NCBI RefSeq assembly: GCF_031177825.1
Contig: NZ_JAPSKE010000008.1
Span: 124,001 to 188,000 of the forward strand
Reading direction: 5' to 3'
Source: Paenibacillus sp.
GTDB lineage: Bacteria > Bacillota > Bacilli > Paenibacillales > YIM-B00363
DNA: 64,000 nucleotides
Below, piece after piece: positions 58,529 to 64,000 of this stretch (positions are counted from its first letter, which is position 1; the number at the start of each line of letters is the position of its first letter). Made by a program: the position numbers and the translations under genes. Under the pieces are notes generated by a model. It was not told the DNA's origin, made no database searches, and saw only the letters and a program-made list of their open reading frames with translations.

Positions 58529-58892
58529 CCCGATTTCCCCTTTCTTTTGTTTTATCCGTAACCTTCTTCATGGCCTTGTAACCTTCTTGGCCTACAGATT
58601 CTTGATAGATGTCAGCGTACGTTTTTGAATCCTTGATTAGATCGTCGCAGAAAGCCGCAACGTCGCTGCCCGTCACTTCGAGCACGCCTTTCCCCAAGGC
58701 GGCGCCTTCTTCGAAAAGATCGACGATCCCCGAGAGCAAACCCGTCCCTTCGGTTAACTCGACAGGGCCGACCTTAAACAAATATTTTTGAATCTCTTTA
58801 TAAACAATTTGATAATCTTGCGGGAGCGCTTTGACGCGCGCCACGTGCGCGCGCCACTCTTTTTTGCCTTCGATGATATCTCGTATTCTCAT
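58512..58892 (-). CDS. DUF1048 protein (1)
   Basis: A 126-aa soluble helical protein of the DUF1048 family, small proteins that in Firmicutes sit between a PadR regulator and a DrrAB exporter. Visible family segments are KKEWRAHVARVKALPQDYQIVYKEIQKYLF and EVTGSDVAAFCDDLIKDSKTY. Function unknown. It overlaps the ATPase gene, so stoichiometric co-expression is likely. Confidence 0.82.
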   Translation of the reverse strand: MRIRDIIEGKKEWRAHVARVKALPQDYQIVYKEIQKYLFKVGPVELTEGTGLLSGIVDLFEEGAALGKGVLEVTGSDVAAFCDDLIKDSKTYADIYQESVGQEGYKAMKKVTDKTKERGNRDGSSH

Positions 58893-58901
58893 GTTAGCCT
58901 C

Positions 58902-59249
58902 CTATTTACCTAATTTTTTAGCGATATTATTGTTAAGCTGCTCGCGCCACTTGTCGCGAAAAGACTTTGCCCCTTCCGCGCCGGCCAGCGCTGAACAGAA
59001 GCCATTGATATCGTCGCCCAAAACCTCTTGGACGCTCTGACCGTCCGCCGCCGCTTCTTCGAGCAGGCCAAGCACACCGTCAAGAATCGGCATGAGGTTG
59101 CGACCGGTGAAATCCGAGTGCGCCCAAAGATTGGCATTGATTTTTTTCCATGCCGCTTGATAATCAGCCGGCAGCTTTTCGGCTCGCGATTCGAATGTTT
59201 TCATTTCTTTCGTCATGTCGCTGCCGGTGATTTTTTCCCAAAAATTCAT
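58902..59249 (-). CDS. DUF1048 protein (2)
   Basis: A 115-aa paralogue of the neighbouring DUF1048 protein: MNFWEKITGSDMTKEMKTFE then SRAEKLPADYQAAWKKINANLW and EVLGDDINGFCSALAGAE. The duplicate arrangement is usual for this operon type. I place the start at 59249, since AAAGGAGAAAG lies just before it; in-frame codons upstream overlap PadR. It overlaps the PadR stop by 4 nt. Confidence 0.82.
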   Translation of the reverse strand: MNFWEKITGSDMTKEMKTFESRAEKLPADYQAAWKKINANLWAHSDFTGRNLMPILDGVLGLLEEAAADGQSVQEVLGDDINGFCSALAGAEGAKSFRDKWREQLNNNIAKKLGK

Positions 59250-59572
59250 AATTCTTTCTCCTTTAACTCGTTCATTTTTGATGATACGAACTCCCATTTT
59301 CCCCAGAACTTACGCAGCTCCTCGCGCCCCGCGTCGTTGATCGCGAAAAACTTCCGCGGCGGTCCCATGTCGGAGGGCTTCTTGGTGATCTCCACGAACT
59401 TGTTTTTTTCAAGCCGGATCAGGATAGTGTACACCGTTCCCTCCACAACATCTGTGAAGCCGAGGGCGTTCAGCCGCCGCGTGATTTCGTAGCCGTAGGT
59501 TTCTTTGCGGCTAATAATTTCAAGGACACAGCCCTCAAGCACCCCTTTGAGCATTTCCGTAAGGTTTTCCAA
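59246..59572 (-). CDS. PadR-family transcriptional regulator
   Basis: A 108-aa PadR repressor made of a winged helix (EGCVLEIISRKETYGYEITRRLNALGFTDVVEGTVYTILIRLEKNKFVEI, in pieces) and a short C-terminal helix. PadR proteins of this group sense a toxic ligand and derepress an adjoining exporter. Start: a TTG at 59572 with AAAGGG 8 nt upstream fits best (MENLTEMLKG); GTG 59581 is too near that site. First gene of the operon, behind a promoter overlapped by an inverted repeat. Confidence 0.88.
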   Translation of the reverse strand: MENLTEMLKGVLEGCVLEIISRKETYGYEITRRLNALGFTDVVEGTVYTILIRLEKNKFVEITKKPSDMGPPRKFFAINDAGREELRKFWGKWEFVSSKMNELKEKEL

Positions 59573-59610
59573 TACAATCACCCTTTGCTATTCTGTATCA
59601 CAGGTATCCA

Positions 59611-59659
59611 GTGTTACTTACTACTGCTATAAAGTAACACGTAGTAGATGATCTGTCAA
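59611..59659 (-). promoter_or_regulatory. promoter and PadR operator
   Basis: On the minus strand TTGACA (59659-59654), 17 nt and TACTTT (59636-59631) form the promoter. GTGTTACTT (59611-59619) and AAGTAACAC (59632-59640) form a 9-bp inverted repeat with a 12-nt spacer that covers the -10. It is the likely autoregulatory PadR site. Confidence 0.7.
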
Positions 59660-59760
59660 TAGCGCTTGCTCTGACACGGATTGTACGATTGTCGAATATT
59701 TTTCATGCCGTCGAACGGGATCGCCTCGCCCGTGTACAGGCACGAATAGGCGGACGCCCA

Positions 59761-59768
59761 CATACAAT
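59761..59768 (+). promoter_or_regulatory. SigE-like -10 element before sigK
   Basis: CATACAAT matches the SigE -10 consensus (CATACAnT); GAATAG about 15 nt upstream is a poor -35. sigK is SigE-dependent in B. subtilis, so the assignment is plausible. Confidence 0.4.
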
Positions 59769-59835
59769 ATAGGGATGCGACGTCCCTGTTTTTTCCGGAG
59801 GACGGGGCGTGCAAAACTTCAGGGGGTGTTCGAAC

Positions 59836-60534
59836 GTGCCTGGTTTATTTGCAATGATTGCGATTTTCATTAAGCAGTTAATGCTCTTGGTGTCTTATGT
59901 CAAGAACAACGCGTTCCCGCAGCCGCTGTCCGAGGCCGAAGAGGCAAAGCACCTTAAGCTTATGGCGGAGGGACATCAGGACTCCAGGAATATGTTGATC
60001 GAACATAACCTGCGCTTGGTCGCCCATGTGGTGAAGAAGTTCGACAACGCCGGCGATCCCGAGGATCTTATCTCGATCGGGACGATCGGATTGATCAAGG
60101 CGGTGGAAAGCTATTCCGCCGGGAAGGGGACGAAGCTGGCGACTTACGCCGCTCGTTGCATAGAGAACGAGATTCTCATGCATATGCGTTCCATGAAAAA
60201 GCAAAAGAAGGACGTGTCGCTCCACGACCCGATCGGAACGGATAAAGAGGGCAACGAAATTTCGTTGATCGACATTTTGGGGACGGATCCGGATACGGTC
60301 GGCGAACAGGTGGAGCTCGAGATCGAAAAGCGGAAAATTTATAAGCATCTCGACGTGTTGGACGAACGGGAGCAGGAGGTCATTAAAGCGCGTTTCGGCC
60401 TCGAGACCGGCGGGGACGAACGGACGCAGCGGGAAATCGCCAAGGAGCTCGGCATCAGCCGTTCCTACGTGTCGCGGATCGAGAAGCGAGCGCTCATGAA
60501 GCTGTATCACGAGTTTTATAAAGTGAAGAAGTAA
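59836..60534 (+). CDS. sigK: sporulation sigma factor SigK, uninterrupted
   Basis: A 232-aa late mother-cell sigma factor. The N-terminal ~20 residues ([29 protein letters not shown]) form the membrane-tethering pro-sequence removed during sporulation. Region 2 is [34 protein letters not shown] and [36 protein letters not shown], in pieces. Region 4 ends [27 protein letters not shown]. The gene is continuous, so no skin-like element interrupts it here. GTG 59836 is chosen (AGGGGGTG 7 nt upstream). Confidence 0.94.
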   Translation: MPGLFAMIAIFIKQLMLLVSYVKNNAFPQPLSEAEEAKHLKLMAEGHQDSRNMLIEHNLRLVAHVVKKFDNAGDPEDLISIGTIGLIKAVESYSAGKGTKLATYAARCIENEILMHMRSMKKQKKDVSLHDPIGTDKEGNEISLIDILGTDPDTVGEQVELEIEKRKIYKHLDVLDEREQEVIKARFGLETGGDERTQREIAKELGISRSYVSRIEKRALMKLYHEFYKVKK

Positions 60535-60552
60535 CGACCTTCGAAAAGGATC

Positions 60553-60590
60553 GGCACAAGGCGCCGAGGTACGACCGGCGGCCTTGTGTC
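60553..60590 (+). terminator. hairpin after sigK
   Basis: CACAAGGC (60555-60562) pairs with GCCTTGTG (60581-60588) around a GC-rich loop. There is no T-tract, so its role as terminator is uncertain. Confidence 0.4.
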
Positions 60591-60611
60591 GTAATACGGG
60601 CAAGAAGAGGG

Positions 60612-61142
60612 TTAAACCGATCGGCCCGCGCAGCACCGTCGGGATACCCAGTTTAAAAAGCCTTTAAGCAACCATCCCAGACTGAAACCAATGATACAAA
60701 ATAAAATGGGTAGCCAAACAGGACCCCATAGGCTCCCGAACAGTATGACATTCGAGGAGTAGATGAGCCCGACGGTCGTAAAAAAGGCGGACGACACAAA
60801 AGGGAGAAAAGCATAGGGAGACCCCCCGCCGCCAGCATCCCTGTAAGCATCCCACAAGGAAAACAGATATAAGCAGGGGTAAAACATTAGCCATTGGTAA
60901 TCGGTTTGACTGATTGCCTTATCGATTTGCCCCCTGAAACTCAACTGGATCGCAGTGTTAAAATTAGACTGCAGGTTAATGAGAAGCTCCAATCCAAGGA
61001 ACAAAACGCCTTTTACATATTTTCGGTTTAATAGTTGACCGAAGCCCGGGAGTGCAACACACCATAACAGAACCTCGACACGTTTACTCGTCGTCGGTGC
61101 CTCCGTATTTTGCAAGGGGCGTTCTCTTTCCTTATTTCCCAT
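60612..61142 (-). CDS. small integral membrane protein
   Basis: A 176-aa protein with four or five hydrophobic helices (VEVLLWCVALPGFGQLLNRKYVKGVLFLGLELL, WLMFYPCLYLFSLWDAYRD, AFLPFVSSAFFTTVGLIY, ILFCIIGFSLGWLLKGFLNW). The PGFGQLLNRKYVKG segment resembles small TM2-like proteins. Function unknown. Its ATG lies 11 nt inside the end of the DUF3231 gene, so it is translated from the same message. Its Phe/Leu-rich, lower-G+C sequence contrasts with the neighbours. Confidence 0.7.
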   Translation of the reverse strand: MGNKERERPLQNTEAPTTSKRVEVLLWCVALPGFGQLLNRKYVKGVLFLGLELLINLQSNFNTAIQLSFRGQIDKAISQTDYQWLMFYPCLYLFSLWDAYRDAGGGGSPYAFLPFVSSAFFTTVGLIYSSNVILFGSLWGPVWLPILFCIIGFSLGWLLKGFLNWVSRRCCAGRSV

Positions 61143-62136
61143 TCGCGATCAGATTTCTATTGGGTGCAAGCGGCGGCTGCTCTAACCATTGATGTTTCGT
61201 CATAAGATCAAACCATTCTTTCGTGACCATGAGGTTTCTTAGAATGATTTTTTCGTACTGCGCAACAAGGTCTATTCGCATCGCGGATGCCAGACCTGTG
61301 CCATGATAGGCTTGCGACGCTTGCAATAAAAAACCAATGTGGTACAGCATTAATTTGTCTGAGAAAGGGGGCTCGGTCGAAGTCGTAATCTCGGTTTCCC
61401 ACGACGTAGGAACAGGCAAATTATCGCCGCGCAATATGTCGCTTAGCGTTTGAATTTGATCATTGGACACTTCCTGCATCGACACGAAAAACTTCCTCAC
61501 GTCTTCTTGTTGCGTCACTTGGCTAAACGCAATGGAGAGCGTCTTCTCCAGTATTTTCTTTTTCAGGTTAAAGGAAAGGGCGATCATTTCGGTTGCGGCT
61601 AAAGGTCGTTTGTCGCCAAAGAAGCCATGTAAAAACTTTTGACCTTGCACGTATTCGGGGGTTTCCCCGGGAAAGAAGTAAGGATCTCTTTGGAACAGCC
61701 CTTTTTCCAACATCATTTCAATGGTTTTGTGGTACATGTTCTTCCCGTCATTGTCGCACCCGTCATAAAATTGCCGCAGATCCTTCCGTACCGAAGCGGA
61801 AAACGACGTGACATGTCCCAATAAACCATGAAGCGTGATAATGTGCAGGTACTGCAAACAGAAGGCGTCCGAAAACAGTCTTCGAGCTCCCGGATTCAGG
61901 TCGGATTCATTAAATCCGATGGGGATTGGAAACCCTTCTTTCTCCAGAAACGCTGCGATTTGCTGTTTTTGTTTTCCATAAGTCCTTACTGCTTCGTCAA
62001 TCAGCGTTTTTATGTCCTCGTCCTCTACAATCCGTAACATGTAGCGGTTTACAACGTCAACGGCCGTTCCGTTAATATATTGGCCCCACAGCGTCCCGAT
62101 TTCAGCGGAAGTGAGTTTGAAATCTCCTTTGTCCAT
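61132..62136 (-). CDS. DUF3231 family protein
   Basis: A 334-aa soluble protein made of two similar helical halves, as in DUF3231, a ferritin-like double domain found in spore-forming Bacillales. The first half begins KLTSAEIGTLWGQYINGTAVDVVNRYMLRIVEDEDI and the second TEMIALSFNLKKKILEKTLSIAF. Function unknown; several relatives are spore proteins. ATG 62136 follows GGGGGTATC; in-frame codons upstream have no ribosome binding site. Confidence 0.82.
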   Translation of the reverse strand: MDKGDFKLTSAEIGTLWGQYINGTAVDVVNRYMLRIVEDEDIKTLIDEAVRTYGKQKQQIAAFLEKEGFPIPIGFNESDLNPGARRLFSDAFCLQYLHIITLHGLLGHVTSFSASVRKDLRQFYDGCDNDGKNMYHKTIEMMLEKGLFQRDPYFFPGETPEYVQGQKFLHGFFGDKRPLAATEMIALSFNLKKKILEKTLSIAFSQVTQQEDVRKFFVSMQEVSNDQIQTLSDILRGDNLPVPTSWETEITTSTEPPFSDKLMLYHIGFLLQASQAYHGTGLASAMRIDLVAQYEKIILRNLMVTKEWFDLMTKHQWLEQPPLAPNRNLIANGK

Positions 62137-62200
62137 AAAGATACCCCCAAACCGTTTCATTTGAATCATTATTTGGAAGATCGCGTTTTTTTATCCGTAG

Positions 62201-63097
62201 CTATGCGAATCCATCGGCCGGGCCGGGCTGCCGCTTGCGGTACGCGCCGGGCGTCAGTCCGGTCAACGATTTAAACACGCGGTGGAAATGGGGCATGCTG
62301 TCGAAGCCGCAGCGCTCGGCAATCTCGCCGACATGCTCGCCGGTGTCCCGCAGCAGCTCCTTGGCCCGAACGATTCGCTTCGCGTTCAAGTAGTCGGTCA
62401 CGTTCATGCCGGTCAGCCGCTTGAACACGCGGGAGAAGTGGGCCGGCGAGACGTTCGCCCGACGGGACAGCTCGGACAAGCCGGACGCGCCTTCCGGCAG
62501 CCGGTCCAGCTCGCGCAGGACGGCGTCCATCCACGGCGGCACGATGCGTAGATCCGGCCCGCCGGCGCTCCGGCCTTCGGCCGGCTCCAATCGGTTCAGC
62601 CGGAGCAGCAGCTCTCGCAGCAGCAGACGTACGGCTTCGCGGTAGCCGAGCCGCCGTTCTTCCAGCTCCTCGTGGATTCGTCCGAGGATGCGTTCGACGT
62701 CGTTCCTGGCATCGGCGTCCGCGGAGAGCTCGAGCTTGTACCGCTTCCGCTTCCGGGCCGATTCGAAGCAACGCAGCGGACGGTACCCGTCCGCATCCGA
62801 CGGGGCCTCGGCGGCGAGCGCCGGCGCGAAGAACAGGGCGGTAGAGACGATCGGCTCGGCTTCGTCCGGGATCGACCGGTGGATCGCGTTCCCGGGGATG
62901 ACGAACAAGTCGCCGGCGTTCTTCTCGTAGAACGTCTCGTCGATAAAGAACGTGCCTCGTCCTTGATGAACATAGACCAGCTCGTAACGGTCGTGCAGAT
63001 GATCGGGAAGCTCGTTCTCCGGTTTCTTTAGGCCTTGAAACACGAGATCGACGGGGAAGAGCGGGTCGCCGAAGAACGGCTTGCGATAAGGCTTCAA
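62201..63097 (-). CDS. AraC-family regulator
   Basis: A 298-aa regulator. The N-terminal cupin has DHLHDRYELVYVHQGRGTFFIDE and NAGDLFVIPGNAIHRSIPDE. The C-terminal domain has two helix-turn-helix motifs (LSELSRRANVSPAHFSRVFKRLTGMN, HVGEIAERCGFDSMPHFHRVFKSLTGLTPGAYRK). It is divergent from the aldo/keto reductase at 63255 and probably controls it. A TTG start at 63097 fits best: GGAAGGAG lies 10 nt upstream, and residues further upstream do not look conserved. Confidence 0.88.
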   Translation of the reverse strand: MKPYRKPFFGDPLFPVDLVFQGLKKPENELPDHLHDRYELVYVHQGRGTFFIDETFYEKNAGDLFVIPGNAIHRSIPDEAEPIVSTALFFAPALAAEAPSDADGYRPLRCFESARKRKRYKLELSADADARNDVERILGRIHEELEERRLGYREAVRLLLRELLLRLNRLEPAEGRSAGGPDLRIVPPWMDAVLRELDRLPEGASGLSELSRRANVSPAHFSRVFKRLTGMNVTDYLNAKRIVRAKELLRDTGEHVGEIAERCGFDSMPHFHRVFKSLTGLTPGAYRKRQPGPADGFA

Positions 63098-63254
63098 ATT
63101 CGCTCGACTCCTTCCGGGGCGGGTTGGGTTGATTTGAGATGAAGATATCAAAATAAGATACATTTTCGCAATATGCCGTTATTCCCTTGCCGATTTTGAG
63201 CAGCTACAATATGGAAAAGGGATAATGATTTCACCCGAACGGAGGGATGTTGAC

Positions 63255-64000
63255 ATGCAATACCGCCGATTGGGCCGTACCGGCCTCGACGTATCGGCGC
63301 TGAGCTTCGGCGCCTCGTCGCTCGGATCGGTATTCCGCGAGACGGACGACCGCGACGGCATTCGCGCCGTCCATGCCGCCGTCGACGCGGGCATCAATTA
63401 CATCGACGTATCGCCCTATTATGGACTGACGAAGGCGGAGACGGTGCTGGGGCGGGCGATCCGGGAGCTGCCGCGGGACAAGTTTTATTTGTCGACGAAG
63501 GCGGGACGCTACGGGCTGGACGACTTCGATTTCAGCGCAGGCCGCATCGTCCGCAGCCTCGAAGAGAGCCTTGCGCGGTTGCATACGGACTACGTAGACA
63601 TTTTGTTTCTGCACGACATCGAGTTCGTGCCCGCCGATTTGATCCTGGAAGAGGCCATCCCGACGCTGCACCGGCTGAAGGAGCAGGGGAAGATCCGTTT
63701 CGGCGGCATCTGCGGTCTGCCGCTCGAGTTGTTCGAGAAGCTGCTGCCGCGCGCGGACGTCGACGCGATCATCTCGTATTGCCATTACTCGCTGAACGAC
63801 GCGTCGCTGCTCGAGCTGCTGCCGTTGATCGCCTCGAAGGACGCGGGGCTCGTCAACGCGTCGCCGCTGTCCATGGGGCTGCTCGGCACGCGGGGGACGC
63901 CGGCGTGGCATCCCGCAGGCCCGGAGCTGAAGGCCGCCTGCAAGCGGGCGGCGGAGTTTTGCGTCGCGCAAGGAGCGGATATCGCGAAGCTCGCGGTGCA
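63255..64000 (+). CDS. aldo/keto reductase, L-galactose dehydrogenase-like (3' end missing)
   Basis: The first 248 codons of an NAD(P)-dependent aldo/keto reductase, cut by the right edge. MQYRRLGRTGLDVSALSFGASSLG starts the barrel. The catalytic tetrad is visible as D-x4-Y in INYIDVSPYYG, Lys in FYLSTKAGRYG and His in ILFLHDIEF. LHTDYVDILFLHDIEFV and INASPLSMGLLG-like VNASPLSMGLLG favour the L-galactose dehydrogenase group. Start ATG 63255 follows GGAGGGATG. Confidence 0.9.
   Translation, partial: MQYRRLGRTGLDVSALSFGASSLGSVFRETDDRDGIRAVHAAVDAGINYIDVSPYYGLTKAETVLGRAIRELPRDKFYLSTKAGRYGLDDFDFSAGRIVRSLEESLARLHTDYVDILFLHDIEFVPADLILEEAIPTLHRLKEQGKIRFGGICGLPLELFEKLLPRADVDAIISYCHYSLNDASLLELLPLIASKDAGLVNASPLSMGLLGTRGTPAWHPAGPELKAACKRAAEFCVAQGADIAKLAV

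Noticed and set aside
1..64000. CRISPR arrays, tRNA or rRNA genes, transposases, phage genes
   Set aside because: None recognised on either strand: no regular direct repeats with unique spacers, no cloverleaf ends with CCA or conserved rRNA blocks, and no DDE or recombinase motifs.

Overview
The window reads as a chromosomal segment of a high-G+C, endospore-forming member of the Paenibacillaceae (Paenibacillus or Cohnella type). The support is the order alaS-ireB-ruvX-DUF1292, a gerP spore-coat operon, an uninterrupted sigK, strong GGAGG-type ribosome binding sites with many GTG/TTG starts, and Rho-independent terminators after most operons. I saw no rRNA, tRNA, CRISPR array, transposase or prophage gene.

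Layout. 1-9.2 kb is housekeeping and cell envelope: the alaS end, ireB, ruvX, two DUF1292 genes, mltG, a chemoreceptor, a class B PBP, a polysaccharide deacetylase and a DUF2294 gene. 9.2-21.1 kb looks like one catabolic island. A sigma-A promoter and a structured leader with a terminator precede a Nif3-like gene, an SsuABC/NMT1-type ABC importer, a creatininase-family amidohydrolase and a multi-pass transporter. These are followed by a heme-oxygenase-like diiron oxidase, an aldehyde dehydrogenase, an HbpS/GlcG protein, an FCD-GntR regulator, a [2Fe-2S] ferredoxin and a small unknown protein. A second, divergent ferredoxin and an aspartate-dehydrogenase-like enzyme end the island. Three TATACCAAAT sites, one of them a perfect 20-bp palindrome, tie it to the GntR regulator.

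21.1-24.6 kb is spore coat and germination: a GerT/Hsp20-like gene divergent from gerPA-PE, both with SigK-like promoters, then a decayed gerA-type gene. 24.7-34.7 kb is rich in signalling: a membrane-GGDEF-histidine kinase fusion, CorA, a DUF5317 membrane protein followed by two tandem 34-codon peptide genes and a GGDEF/HD-GYP protein, MgtC, a DgoR/DgoD pair, and a c-di-GMP-I riboswitch in front of a 56-aa protein. An enterobacterial-type pyrB follows.

35.8-45.8 kb is a carbohydrate operon: class II aldolase, four-carbon acid-sugar kinase, DeoR regulator, SIS isomerase, ROK kinase, GH38 alpha-mannosidase and a GH36-like alpha-galactosidase, then a small GH2-like remnant and a cluster of four short palindromic repeats. 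46-56.9 kb has an LLM flavin oxidoreductase, a nucleoside hydrolase, an AraC regulator divergent from two Gfo/Idh dehydrogenases, a GntR/solute-binding-protein fusion regulator, and a 1110-aa secreted beta-propeller protein. 57-63.1 kb carries a lower-G+C PadR-DUF1048-DUF1048-ABC exporter operon, sigK, a DUF3231 gene with a membrane-protein partner, and an AraC regulator. An aldo/keto reductase runs off the right edge.

The strongest candidates for something undescribed are the diiron-oxidase island with its leader RNA and shared operators, and the DUF5317/tandem-peptide/GGDEF-HD-GYP locus.
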